From: Actinospica robiniae DSM 44927
Lineage (GTDB): Bacteria > Actinomycetota > Actinomycetes > Streptomycetales > Catenulisporaceae
Assembly (NCBI RefSeq): GCF_000504285.1
Contig: NZ_KI632511.1
Location: 1,547,372-1,611,371 of the forward strand
Length of the DNA stretch: 64,000 bases
Direction of reading: 5' to 3'
Under the pieces are notes generated by a model that saw nothing but the letters and a program-made list of their open reading frames with translations, did not search any database and was not told where the DNA came from. A program made the translations under genes and the position numbers. Each line of letters opens with the position of its first letter. Positions within the stretch are counted from its first letter, which is position 1. Below are positions 1 to 8,021 of this stretch, one piece after another.

Positions 1-741
1 TGCGAGGCGGCGCAGTTCGCGCTCGCCGGGGCGCTGGAACCCGCCGACCACGTCGGGGGCGACACCTTCGACTACGTCGTCGACCGCGAGACCGTCGAGC
101 TGTCGGTGACCGACGCCATGGGCCACGACGTGAACGCCGCGCTGCTGGCCACGGTGGCGATCGGCGCCCTGCGCCGGGTGCGGCGGGCGGGCGCCGATCT
201 GGCCGAACAGGCCCGCGAGGCCGATCAGACCGTGCGGGATCACGGCGACCGGGGTTACGTCACCGGCCAACTGCTGCGGGTGAACCTGTTCGACGGCCGG
301 ACCGAGTTCGTCAACGCCGGACACCCCTGGCCGCTGCGGATGCGTGACGGGCAGGTCCGACAGCTCGTCCCGGAGATCGATCTGCCCTTCGGCCTCAGCA
401 TCCGAGACGCCAGTCCCCACGCTTACCGGGTGCAGGAGCTGGACCTGCGGCCGGGCGACCGGCTGGTGATGTTGACGGACGGCATGCTCGAGCGCAACGC
501 CAAGGAGATCGATCTGCCGGACCTGATCGTGCGCACCCGCGCACTGCATCCCCGCGAAGCCGCCCGCAGCCTGATCGGGGCGATCGTCGAGGCCAGCCAC
601 GGCCATCTGCTGGACGACGCCACCGTCATGTGCCTGGACTGGCGGGGATTCGCGCACTCCCGGCACGACGCCGCCACCGGCGCCGACCTCACCGACGCCT
701 CACGACCGTCGGACGAGGCGGAATCCACTGTCGGGCGATGA
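1..741 (+). CDS. SpoIIE-type PP2C serine/threonine phosphatase, C-terminal part (5' truncated by window edge)
   Basis: The open frame runs in from base 1, so the start lies outside the window. The visible 246 residues form a SpoIIE-like PP2C domain. A GGDTFDYVV segment is followed by the metal-binding DAMGHD motif, a central VNAGHPWPL motif, LTDGMLER, and the terminal LDDATVMCL motif with the final metal aspartates. In actinomycetes such proteins dephosphorylate anti-sigma-factor antagonists or act as stress-signalling phosphatases. A second, fuller homologue closes the window at 62745-63986. Residues after about 225 are Asp/Ser-rich and look like a flexible tail. No partner kinase is adjacent on this side. 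Confidence 0.88.
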   Translation, partial: CEAAQFALAGALEPADHVGGDTFDYVVDRETVELSVTDAMGHDVNAALLATVAIGALRRVRRAGADLAEQAREADQTVRDHGDRGYVTGQLLRVNLFDGRTEFVNAGHPWPLRMRDGQVRQLVPEIDLPFGLSIRDASPHAYRVQELDLRPGDRLVMLTDGMLERNAKEIDLPDLIVRTRALHPREAARSLIGAIVEASHGHLLDDATVMCLDWRGFAHSRHDAATGADLTDASRPSDEAESTVGR

Positions 742-824
742 CTCGGAGCCGGAGGCGTGGAAGGCGGGGGATCCCGCCCGAGACCAACACTTTCGGCACC
801 GGCGCTCGGCGTCCGGGCGGCCGG

Positions 825-992
825 CTACCGCTGCGGTCGCCGCCCGGAGCGCCTCCAGCGCCACCCGCTGTACACCAGGTCGGCGGCGAACAGAACGGCT
901 CCGATCACGAGCAGGTAGAGCAGTCCGTGCGCGACGACGCCGATGATGCCGAGCGCGACCGCGACGATGATCACGAGCAGAAACAAGACCAT
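825..992 (-). CDS. Small hydrophobic membrane protein (55 aa)
   Basis: A 55-residue protein preceded by a textbook AGGAGG ribosome binding site 7 nt before the ATG. Residues 2-20 and 23-42 are two hydrophobic helices separated by a short Gly/His turn, and the end is Arg-rich (WRWRRSGRRPQR), so a cytosolic tail is likely by the positive-inside rule. Very small hydrophobic proteins of this layout are common in actinomycetes next to stress genes and have no assigned function. It follows the PRC-barrel gene on the same strand after a 29-nt gap, so the two are probably co-transcribed. The strong ribosome binding site supports it despite its length. Confidence 0.7.
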   Translation of the reverse strand: MVLFLLVIIVAVALGIIGVVAHGLLYLLVIGAVLFAADLVYSGWRWRRSGRRPQR

Positions 993-1021
993 GGAGGGCG
1001 CCTCCTGATGCGGCTGGATGG

Positions 1022-1378
1022 TCAGCGGCGGGCGAGTTGCCGCTCGCCGGCGGCGCCGGGCTGGTAGGCCAGGCCGTAGTGCTGGAAGATCGCCGCCTCG
1101 TCCGCAGCAGGCAGCACGTTGTCGACGCCCATGGCGGGGCAGCCCTTGACCAGCGACTTGGCGTAGTTCACCCTCACGTAGCCCGGCCCGACGATCGCGC
1201 CGTCCAGCGGGACGAAGACTAGGCGGTGGCGCGTGGGCAGGCCTACTTCGACGGTGGCCATGGCCGGCTCGTCGGTGGCGGTGTCGACGTAGACCGACTC
1301 GAGAACGCCGACCTTGCGCCCCCCGGAATCGAGCACGTCGTGCGTGCGCCACTCGCGAATATCCGCCGCCTCGATCAC
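1022..1378 (-). CDS. PRC-barrel domain protein
   Basis: A 118-residue protein starting at GTG behind a GAAGG ribosome binding site. Residues 1-75 have the PRC-barrel pattern: an N-terminal W-x-x-x-D-V-L segment, a GRKVG-x-LESVYVD strand pair, a conserved acidic turn, and a later LVFVPLDGA strand. The C-terminal 40 residues (AADEAAIFQHYGL) resemble the tail of actinobacterial stress PRC proteins. PRC barrels are small beta barrels used in RNA processing, photosynthetic electron transport and protein docking; the exact role here is unknown. It probably forms a two-gene unit with the small hydrophobic protein downstream. Confidence 0.75.
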   Translation of the reverse strand: MIEAADIREWRTHDVLDSGGRKVGVLESVYVDTATDEPAMATVEVGLPTRHRLVFVPLDGAIVGPGYVRVNYAKSLVKGCPAMGVDNVLPAADEAAIFQHYGLAYQPGAAGERQLARR

Positions 1379-1561
1379 TGTGTGCCTTCCTTCGCCGAAG
1401 TCGCGGTGGTGGCGCCGATGCGCTTCAGCGGCGCGTTCCCTCCCGCACGTCCCGGGTACCCGGCCGGCCTCGGTGCATGCAGTGAGTGAGCAGGGCAGTG
1501 CGCAGCAGGCTTCCTGCCCGTCGGCCGGGCCTGGCGCAGGACTGGCGGCGTCCGGCGCGCG

Positions 1562-2275
1562 GTCTTCGCGTCGCCGCTGCGCATCGGAGCGATCAGTGTC
1601 GTGACGCTGCTGGTCCACCACAACGCTCCCGGATCCTTGCGCGACGGGCAACTGGTCGACGCCCTGACGTTGGCCTAGACCCTCACCGCCCTGCTGCTGA
1701 GCCGGGGAACGGACGAGGCGACGCGCGCGTTCGCCGAGGGCGAAGAGCGCTGGCCGCGATTCGCCGAAGCCGCCGGCGCCCTCGCGTTCGTCTCCGTCCA
1801 CGCCCTGCCGCTACGACTGCGCGAGCGGGTCATCGGAGCCCTGAACCTGTTCTGCTCCAGCCCCGAACCCCTCGGCGAGGAAGACGTACGCGTCGGCCAG
1901 GCCCTGGCGGACGTGGCCACCATCGGGATCCTGGCCCAGCGCAGCCGCGAGCAGGCCGACCTGGTCACCACCCAGCTGCAGACCGCCCTCAACAGCCGCA
2001 TCTCCATCGAACAGGCGAAAGGGGTGATCGCGGAGCGCCACCGGATCAAACTCGACGAGGCGTTCACGATCCTGCGCCGCCACGCGCGCGACAACAACCT
2101 GCGCATGTCCGACCTCGCCCGGGACGTGGCCAACGGCTCCCCACTGCCGACGAGAGACGAAACCCTCGCCGCACGCGCCGTCGACCACCCTGAAACCAGC
2201 CCCGCCCCTGACCTGTGGCCGGTTCACCCGCCGGATCACAGCCGGGTGATCCGAGCGACGCGAACGTCCGGTTGA
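1562..2275 (+). pseudogene. Decayed GAF-ANTAR RNA-binding regulator with in-frame TAG, apparently chimeric
   Basis: From about 1562 one frame reads as the end of a GAF domain (VFASPLRIGAISVV, then DALTLA), reaches TAG at 1676-1678, and continues in the same frame as a second GAF half (AEGEERWPRFAEAA, SVHALPLRLRERVIGALNLF). A complete ANTAR domain follows: an EQAKGVIAERHRI helix, a FTILRRHARDNNLRMSDLARDV helix pair. ANTAR domains bind paired RNA hairpins and prevent termination. No N-terminal half or start was found. The two GAF pieces resemble ends of two different GAF-ANTAR families, suggesting recombination between paralogues. An ATG at 1913 could still express ANTAR alone (120 aa), but no good ribosome binding site precedes it. 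Confidence 0.65.
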
Positions 2276-2299
2276 CTCGCCAGGCTGTTCGGCCGTGAC

Positions 2300-2680
2300 G
2301 CCCACGCCGCGCGAACGCCTCGGTGCCGTCCTCGACCGACAGGACCGTTAGCGCTGCGACGCCACCGCCCAACTGTTCGGCCCCGCCGCGCCCCCGACGA
2401 CTGGTCGATCCCCGTGCCGGCCGGCTGCGGCTGCGAGCTGTGCGCGCTAGACGCGTTTCTCGCGGACCGGGAACAGCAGGTGCTGGAGTGGCCGATCGTC
2501 ACCGCCTCACGTTCCCGCATCCACAACCGCATCGACTCGGCCGAAGTGCCGGTCAGCCACGTCACCCGACACCAGGCGCCCGTACACACTCGTACTGACC
2601 AAACGGGACATGCTCTTCACCGCGAACTGGAAGAGCGCGAGCGCGACGGAGGCGACCTGACCGCGGTCGGGCACACCGGT
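2300..2680 (+). pseudogene. Degenerate hypothetical gene with C-x-C-x-x-C motif and compensating frameshifts
   Basis: One frame gives GCGCELCALDAFLADREQQVLEWPI followed by a HNRIDSAEVPVSHVTR stretch, a pattern like the C-terminal part of uncharacterised actinobacterial proteins with a small cysteine knuckle. At about 2575 the expected continuation (RPYTLVLTKRDMLFT) lies in another frame. At about 2622 coding appears to return to the first frame (LEERERDGGDL). Upstream, stops interrupt any start. I therefore read this as a broken gene remnant. The family was not identified with certainty, and only the resemblance pattern and frame changes are seen. Confidence 0.35.
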
Positions 2681-2850
2681 AATCGACCGGACCCGGTTCC
2701 GCCGATTGACTGTTCGACGTCGGACCAACGCTCTCCCGCAGTCCGGCCTCGTTGAAGGGATTTACGTCAGAATTCTTGAGGGGTTCTCGGCCCTTCCCGG
2801 TAAAGAGGCCGGAACGGGGCACACGGACAGCCTCAGCTCAGAAGGGCATC

Positions 2851-3393
2851 ATGACTATCCTCTTCACCCTCGTCATTGTCGTCGTGCTCGTCGTCGCCGC
2901 CGCCGGATGGGCTTGGTACGGCAAGCGCAACCTGCACGTGAGGGTCGGTCCCGAACTCGCCGCCGCGGTCCGGAACTATGACAGAAGGCAGCAGGTCAAC
3001 CAGGGACTGCGACGGCGTAGGAAGCAGCACGATGCCCTGCGGTTGAAGACCGTGAATGCGACGGATCGAGCATATTACGCCACGGCGTGGAACGAGGTGC
3101 GCAGCGATTTCCTCGACGATCCCCCGCTTGCCCTCAACGGCGCGGAGAGGCTGATCGGGAACGTGCTCACCACCAGGGGATATCCCGGCGGAGACCGGCA
3201 GGAGCAGTTCACCCTGCTCTCCGACGAGCACGCGGATTCGCTCACCGGCTTCCGGGCCGCACAGCAGACGAGCCGTCGCGCGGTCGAGGACCCGGCAACC
3301 ATCCCCGCCGAAGATCTGCGTCGCGCGCTGAGGTCCTACCTCACCCTGTTCGACGAGCTGATCGCGGACCCGGGCACGAAGACGTACTCCTGA
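2851..3393 (+). CDS. Membrane-anchored hypothetical protein of an actinobacterial conserved family
   Basis: A 180-residue protein. Residues 1-20 form one hydrophobic helix (LFTLVIVVVLVVAAAGWAW) and the rest is soluble and charged. The body has the family pattern of a Y-Y-x-x-W stretch, F-x-D-x-P-x-x-A, an A-x-x-L-I helix, a conserved RGYP motif, and an H-x-x-x-x-x-x-x-F/Y-R-A-A motif, seen in many uncharacterised actinobacterial membrane-anchored proteins. The GAAGGG stretch six bases before the ATG is the best ribosome binding site. The longer in-frame ATG at 2752 would precede the hydrophobic segment with a charged leader and lacks such a site. No function is known. Confidence 0.65.
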   Translation: MTILFTLVIVVVLVVAAAGWAWYGKRNLHVRVGPELAAAVRNYDRRQQVNQGLRRRRKQHDALRLKTVNATDRAYYATAWNEVRSDFLDDPPLALNGAERLIGNVLTTRGYPGGDRQEQFTLLSDEHADSLTGFRAAQQTSRRAVEDPATIPAEDLRRALRSYLTLFDELIADPGTKTYS

Positions 3394-3403
3394 TCGAACC
3401 GCG

Positions 3404-4275
3404 ATGCGCGCGGGGGCGGACTGCATCGATGAGACGGACCTGCTGCGCGTCGGCGGGCTGGAGCGGATCTTCTGCGGGATCTACGCGCCCTCCACGCTCG
3501 GCGTCTTCCTACGCGCCTTCACCCACGGGCACGTGCGGCAACTACAGGCCGCCGCCCGCCGGTTCACCCCGAACCTGATCGGGCACGCCGGACTGGTCCC
3601 GCTCGCCGAGCCGATTGTCTACCTGGACGTGGACTCGAAGGTCAAGCAGGTCTACGGCCCGGCGAAGCAGGGCGCCTCGTTCGGGTACACCCACGTGCGC
3701 GGCCTGCACTTCCAGGTCGTGGCCCCCTCCACGCCCGTCTCGCGCCCAGTGATCGTGGCCACCCGGCTGCGCAAGGCATCGGCGGCCTCGGGCGAGGGCG
3801 CGGCCTCCCTGACCGCTGATCGTTCGGCGCGTCAAGCGGCTGAACCCGAAGACCGTGCCCGAAGGCCAGGGCAAGTTGTTCGCGGCCTACAGCCACCACG
3901 CGTTCCTGACTGACAGCCCCAGATCATCACCCAGGCCGAGCCGAACCACAGGAAGCACGCAGTGATCGAGCAGGGTCTTCTCCGACCTCGAAAGCGGCCC
4001 GCTCGGCCATGTGCCCTCCGGGCGCTTCCAGGCCAACGCCGCGTGGCTGGCCCTCGCCGCGATCTCCTACACCTCACCCGCGCCGCCGACACCCTCGCCG
4101 ACCGCCACCACGCCAAGGCCACCGGATCAACCATCCGCCGCAACCTGGTCAACATCCCGGCCAGAATCGTCACCAGCGCCCGCCGCACCCGCCTCCACCT
4201 GCCCGAACACTGGCCCTGGTCCCCAGGATTCCTCACCCTGTGGATACGCACCGGCCACCAGCCGGTCCCAACCTG
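3404..4275 (+). mobile_element. IS1380-family transposase relic with internal deletion and frameshifts
   Basis: The first piece (3404-3830) reads as the N-terminal half of an IS1380-type transposase: GADCIDETDLLRVGG, a GIYAPSTLGVFLRAFTHGHVRQL block, IVYLDVDSKVKQVYG with catalytic aspartates, and an ATRLRKASAAS block. A second piece starts near 3975 (FSDLESGPLGHVPSGRFQANAAWL), shifts frame near 4076, and ends with LTRAADTLADRHHAKATGS, a RRNLVNIPARI block and RLHLPEHWPW, the normal C-terminus of the family. Roughly 200 residues carrying the later catalytic region are missing between the pieces. The element cannot transpose by itself. Terminal inverted repeats were not located. Confidence 0.8.
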
Positions 4276-4656
4276 ACCACCGGCATCCGCCCCCGCCCAC
4301 CCGCAACCCGAGAAGCCCTGGAGACCCCGCTCGGACGGCCACCCGGCAATCACTCCTGTCCGAAAAACCCCAGGCCGGGAGTGCGGACGCTGGGGCACGG
4401 AGGCGGCACCGAGTCATCCAGGAAGCGGTACCTGACAGGACATCAGAGAAAGGCGACCGCTGTGAGAAGAGTTCAACGCGCCGACCAACCCCAAGGGGAG
4501 CGTCATGGGGAGCCGAATCGGGGAGCGCGCTCCCCCACAAATGCGCTGAACTGCGCGTAATTGCAGGGCTTGCGAGTCATCAGAATTGGGTAAATGCAGG
4601 CCAGTGACATCTTCATGGAGATCTCTTCGGGAGAGTATACGGTGATTTCCGTATTC
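4276..4656. other. Gap of about 380 bp with no recognisable gene
   Basis: No reading frame here has a credible product on either strand. The stretch holds small GC-rich palindromes (for example around 4523-4540) and becomes less GC-rich towards the tRNA fragment. It is probably the inert edge of a decayed mobile element. Confidence 0.5.
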
Positions 4657-4698
4657 ACACGGAAGAGGTCACTGGTTCGATCCCAGTATCGCCCACCA
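4657..4698 (+). tRNA. 3'-terminal fragment of a tRNA, probably tRNA-Val (putative attachment-site relic)
   Basis: These 42 bases match the last half of an actinobacterial tRNA: the 3' strand of an anticodon stem (ACACGGAAG), an AGGTC variable region, a T-arm with GGTTCGATCC, an acceptor strand TATCGCCC and a genome-encoded ACCA end. From memory they fit tRNA-Val of streptomycetes. The expected 5' half (GGGCGAT...) is absent upstream, so this is not a working tRNA. A duplicated tRNA 3' end is what tyrosine-integrase elements leave at one border, with the intact tRNA at the other. If so, the element would have lain to the left of this fragment. Confidence 0.65.
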
Positions 4699-4716
4699 GC
4701 ATTCGTGCACGTCAAA

Positions 4717-4754
4717 AGGTCAAGTAGTTGATACCTATATCAACTACTTGACCT
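4717..4754 (+). terminator. Perfect AT-rich 16-bp hairpin just after the tRNA fragment
   Basis: The arms AGGTCAAGTAGTTGAT (4717-4732) and ATCAACTACTTGACCT (4739-4754) are exact inverted repeats with a 6-nt loop, followed by ATTTTC. It resembles a rho-independent terminator for the ancestral tRNA gene, although the T-run is short. An integrase or excisionase binding site next to an att core is the alternative. Its low GC is striking in this window. Confidence 0.55.
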
Positions 4755-4762
4755 ATTTTCGT

Positions 4763-4800
4763 GCCCGCTCCATCGTTTTTGGCGCAGCCGTGGAGCGGGC
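4763..4800. repeat. 10-bp inverted repeat with 18-nt loop
   Basis: GCCCGCTCCA at 4763-4772 is repeated inverted at 4791-4800, with a T-rich loop (CGTTTTTGG). It lies only 8 bp after the preceding hairpin. It may be a second terminator or a relic of an att-flanking arm site. Confidence 0.4.
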
Positions 4801-4892
4801 CAGGGAATAGGTCAGACGAAGACAACCCCAACGCCTACAGATAGTGGCCCACAGCGACCAACGCCGATGACCGCGGCGCCCATGCTGAGCTA

Positions 4893-5195
<303 letters not shown>

Positions 5196-5262
5196 CTACT
5201 CGCACGGCTCTCGATCGACGTGGCCAAACGGCGGCTTTGGGCCGCGCCATGCGGTCGTCGGC

Positions 5263-5604
5263 GTGCGCGGGCACACCCGGCACACCAATGGCATGTTCGA
5301 GGACATCACCGAGGCCGCGCTCGCAGCACGCAACGACCCCGTGAATGGGCACCTGAACTGGTGCGTGCCGCCGATCGATTGGGGCTGCGCCATCATGACG
5401 CTGGTCGACGGCCGCAACCCAGCCGGGCCGCTGTGGGGATGGGACCCGAACGGCTGCTGCCTCGACCATGCGCTGTTTCCCCTGGACCAGACGCTTGCCG
5501 AGATGCTGGAGGAGGCATTGGTCTCCGAGTACCCCGAACCGCTCTACGGCGGCTACGCCGCCAGCGTGCGAGCCGCCGAACCCGCCTGCGTTCCGCTCAA
5601 ATGA
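5263..5604 (+). CDS. SMI1/KNR4-like (immunity-type) protein, probably N-terminally truncated
   Basis: 113 residues from GTG. The core (PPIDWGCAIMTLVDGRNPAG, then LWGWDPNGCCLDHALFPLDQTLAEMLEEAL) is the C-terminal half of the SMI1/KNR4 fold: the D-W-G-C-A motif, a W-G-W/F-D strand and a closing amphipathic helix for a ligand or toxin-binding groove. Members are often immunity proteins for polymorphic toxins. The open frame continues 5' only to a TAA at 5173, and the usual N-terminal helices are missing, so the gene may be a remnant. No toxin gene is adjacent. The upstream in-frame sequence (GGFGPRHAVVG) may belong to the same original domain. Confidence 0.5.
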   Translation: MRGHTRHTNGMFEDITEAALAARNDPVNGHLNWCVPPIDWGCAIMTLVDGRNPAGPLWGWDPNGCCLDHALFPLDQTLAEMLEEALVSEYPEPLYGGYAASVRAAEPACVPLK

Positions 5605-5954
5605 CACAAGGGTCGGGTCAAGCTCCCACGCAGCATGGTGGCCGACCGGCAGCTTCGGTACCCGTGCGTCGTATGCGGGCGCCGGTCACGACCACACCCG
5701 CAGAGCGCGCGGCGCGCTTTGGGGGCGCCTCGGACCGCACCCGGAGCTACCGGAGACGCTGCAAGCCATGCGGGCGCTTCAGCGCTCGCGCTCGCGACCC
5801 GGACCACGGCGTGCAGAGGGTACTGGTCTGCGTCAACGGTACGATGGCCGCACGCCGGTCAACCCCAGGGCCAGGCCGGAAGGCACTGACGCGGAACCCG
5901 GCCACCGGGGACGAGAGACACCCGGGCCAGTACGGCCTGACGGAAGAGGGAATA
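5605..5954. other. Gap of about 350 bp with no convincing gene
   Basis: Both strands were read. A short plus-strand stretch near 5650 (LRYPCVVCGRR) resembles the start of a cysteine-knuckle protein, but it degenerates within a few codons. No ribosome binding site and no conserved continuation were found. The last 20 bp contain the ribosome binding site of the next gene. Confidence 0.4.
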
Positions 5955-6740
5955 ATGATCGAGGCAGTCGCGCGGGACGCGGCTGAGATGCGCAGTGAGC
6001 TGACCCGCTACCTGCGCGCCTACGCCCCCGCCCGCTGGTCCCAGATGATCCGCACCGGGGTGGAGTTCACCATCCCGGAGGCCTGGAGCATCCTCTCGCC
6101 CTCCAAGATGGCCGCGAACCTCGTGCGCGCCGAACGTGACCGGATCGAAGGCACCCCGTTCTACGCGCTCGACCCCGAGGTCTCCGCCGCCGCGATCCAG
6201 GCAGGGGTGGCCGGAATCATCCTGACTCCTGACGCCCTGCCCGCACCCAGCGGATCGATCTACTTCCACCACCCGGTCGCCGAGCCCGGACCCCATCGCG
6301 CCGGTCCGGCCCGCATCGTGACCTGGGGCGCTCCCCCACCGTCGATGGGACTGCCCGGCCTGTGGCTGACCTGGTACGCGGACCTGCGCGAGAGCAAGGA
6401 CCCGGCTGTTGCTGCGATGCAGCCGGACGCGCGCATCGTGCTGGACCAGGAGAACTTCCTGCGCTTCCTGCCCGCCATCGACGACAGGCTGATCCCGGGC
6501 GAGCCGCCCGCCACCGAGACCGCCCGGATCCTGCGCACGGTGCTGCTCGCCCTTTTCGCCATCAAAGACGGGCTGCTCCCAACCCGCGAGATCAACGCCC
6601 CGCCCGCCGGCAACGAGGGCTGCATTGTCCACGTGGCGAGCGCGCCGGGCGAGGACCCGTCAGAGCTGCCCCGCGCGATGGTCCGCGCTGCCACCCGACA
6701 CAGCGAGGAAGCGCTGCGCCTCGTCCTGGGCGAGGAGTGA
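5955..6740 (+). CDS. Conserved hypothetical protein (261 aa)
   Basis: The ATG at 5955 follows GGAAGAGGG, a good ribosome binding site. A much longer in-frame opening upstream (from 4938) has non-coding composition and no site. The protein is soluble, has no signal peptide or membrane helix, and has balanced charge. Recognisable stretches are TGVEFTIPEAWSILSPSKMA near residue 35, EGTPFYALDPEVSAAAIQAG near residue 72, and a C-terminal acidic helix (EEALRLVLGEE). I cannot assign a family, although the style resembles uncharacterised proteins of streptomycete integrative elements. It stands alone, 58 bp before the methyltransferase. Confidence 0.55.
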   Translation: MIEAVARDAAEMRSELTRYLRAYAPARWSQMIRTGVEFTIPEAWSILSPSKMAANLVRAERDRIEGTPFYALDPEVSAAAIQAGVAGIILTPDALPAPSGSIYFHHPVAEPGPHRAGPARIVTWGAPPPSMGLPGLWLTWYADLRESKDPAVAAMQPDARIVLDQENFLRFLPAIDDRLIPGEPPATETARILRTVLLALFAIKDGLLPTREINAPPAGNEGCIVHVASAPGEDPSELPRAMVRAATRHSEEALRLVLGEE

Positions 6741-6798
6741 CACAAACCCCGGGCGTGGCGCACACCTCGTGGTCGTATTGCGCTCAGTTCGCTACGTT

Positions 6799-7656
6799 AT
6801 GTGTATGCGAAAGTCCTTGGACCCGTTGGCGCGCACTGCGTTGTGGACGGCTTCCATGCGTGCCCGGGAACACGCGCGTGCGGACCGATTGTTCGAGGAG
6901 CCGCTTGCGGCGTTGTTGGCAGGGCTCGAAGGTCCACAGATCATGCGGGGATTCGAGGGCGAAGTGCAGCGGGGAGTCGAGGATCCCGCACTCGCAGTGC
7001 GCACTCGGTTCCTCGACGATCAGATGCATCACGCTGCCGAGGCGGACGACATCCGGCAATTTGTGCTCGTGGCGGCTGGCATGGACACGCGCGCATTCCG
7101 GATGGCGTGGCGGGAAGAAACGGTGTTCTATGAGTTGGACCGCGCCGCGTTGCTGAGGTTGAAGCAGTCACTGCTGGACGACGCGGGGACTGCGTGCCTC
7201 TACGCACGGCGCACCGTAGGCGTAGATCTGACACGCGATTGGATGTCCCCGCTTCTGGCCGCGGGGTTCAAGCCAGGGAGACCGACCGCCTGGTTGGTTG
7301 AGGGGTTGCTCTATTTCTTGACTGCACAGCAGCGCGACGCCCTGCTCGCTGAGATCACGCACCTGTCCACCACGGGGAGCGTGCTGCTGGCTGATTATGT
7401 CAGTCAGACCTCTCTGGACAGCCCGGGCATGCGGGCGTGGCTGGTGAAGATGGCGGACAGCGGCCATGCGTGGCAGTCCGGGTGTGACGAACCGGAAGTA
7501 CTGCTCGGTCGACTCGGCTGGGAGGCGCTGGTGACCGAGTACGGTGCGCCGGAGGCGGATTTCGGCCGGTGGGACGCCGCGGTGGTAGAGCCGGGCGTCC
7601 CGGGTACGCGGGGGCGCTATCTGGTTGTGGCCCGCTTCGGATCGTTACAGGTGTAG
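6799..7656 (+). CDS. SAM-dependent methyltransferase, TIGR00027/LCMT-like family
   Basis: 285 residues. The N-terminal block TALWTASMRAREHARADRLF, the R-T-R-F-L-D-D signature, the DDIRQFVLVAAGMDTRAFRM stretch (SAM-binding motif I, residues about 90-109), an ELDRAALLRLKQ acidic loop, and W-L-V-E-G-L-L-Y-F-L (motif IV) are typical of the class I family related to leucine carboxyl methyltransferase. In actinomycetes these proteins methylate carboxyl or hydroxyl groups of mostly unknown metabolites. Starts at 6799 or 6805 (ATG TGT ATG) are both possible, and no clear ribosome binding site separates them. The 3' end overlaps the convergent YciI gene by 12 bp. Confidence 0.82.
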   Translation: MCMRKSLDPLARTALWTASMRAREHARADRLFEEPLAALLAGLEGPQIMRGFEGEVQRGVEDPALAVRTRFLDDQMHHAAEADDIRQFVLVAAGMDTRAFRMAWREETVFYELDRAALLRLKQSLLDDAGTACLYARRTVGVDLTRDWMSPLLAAGFKPGRPTAWLVEGLLYFLTAQQRDALLAEITHLSTTGSVLLADYVSQTSLDSPGMRAWLVKMADSGHAWQSGCDEPEVLLGRLGWEALVTEYGAPEADFGRWDAAVVEPGVPGTRGRYLVVARFGSLQV

Positions 7657-7950
7657 GCCGATGAAGGACGGGCCGACCCGGAACGGTCGAATATCGATCT
7701 TCTCCCATACCTTGCCGGTAACGTAGGGCTCTACCTTGAGCCACGCGTCGAGTTCGTCACGGCTAGGGAAATCGAGAATGAGCACAGAGGCGGTCATGTT
7801 CCCGTGATCGTCAAGAATGGCGCCGCCGTAGAGCATGTGGCCCGCATCGCGCAGCTGGTCGCCGAGGGCAATGTGCTGCTCGCGTACGGCCAGCCGCCGG
7901 TTGAGCGCGTCGGGATCGGTGCCGTCGTAGCCGGCGAGCATGAACTGCAT
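7645..7950 (-). CDS. YciI-like (YCII-related) domain protein
   Basis: 101 residues making one ferredoxin-like YCII domain. It has the N-terminal strand MQFMLAGYDGTD, the conserved R-x-x-H helix (VREQHIALGDQL), a G-x-x-L-x-G-G-A strand, the ILDFPSRDELDAWLKVEPYV segment with the D-P/E-P-Y pattern, and the closing W-E-K-I-D-I-R-P-F strand. YciI proteins are small dehydrochlorinase-like or stress-associated enzymes; the usual His/Asp pair is seen. The start ATG follows AAGGAA at a normal distance. It is transcribed towards the methyltransferase. Confidence 0.85.
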   Translation of the reverse strand: MQFMLAGYDGTDPDALNRRLAVREQHIALGDQLRDAGHMLYGGAILDDHGNMTASVLILDFPSRDELDAWLKVEPYVTGKVWEKIDIRPFRVGPSFIGLHL

Positions 7951-8021
7951 TCGCGTGTTCCTTACGGGTCGGTGCGGGATCGGGGTCGCATCCGCGAGCG
8001 TGTCATGAGTGCGGCCGGAGA

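Noticed and set aside
4503-4715. A 70-residue minus-strand ORF containing GGRYWDRTSDLF
   Set aside because: It is the antisense of the tRNA 3' fragment; this string is a known spurious annotation near tRNA integration sites.
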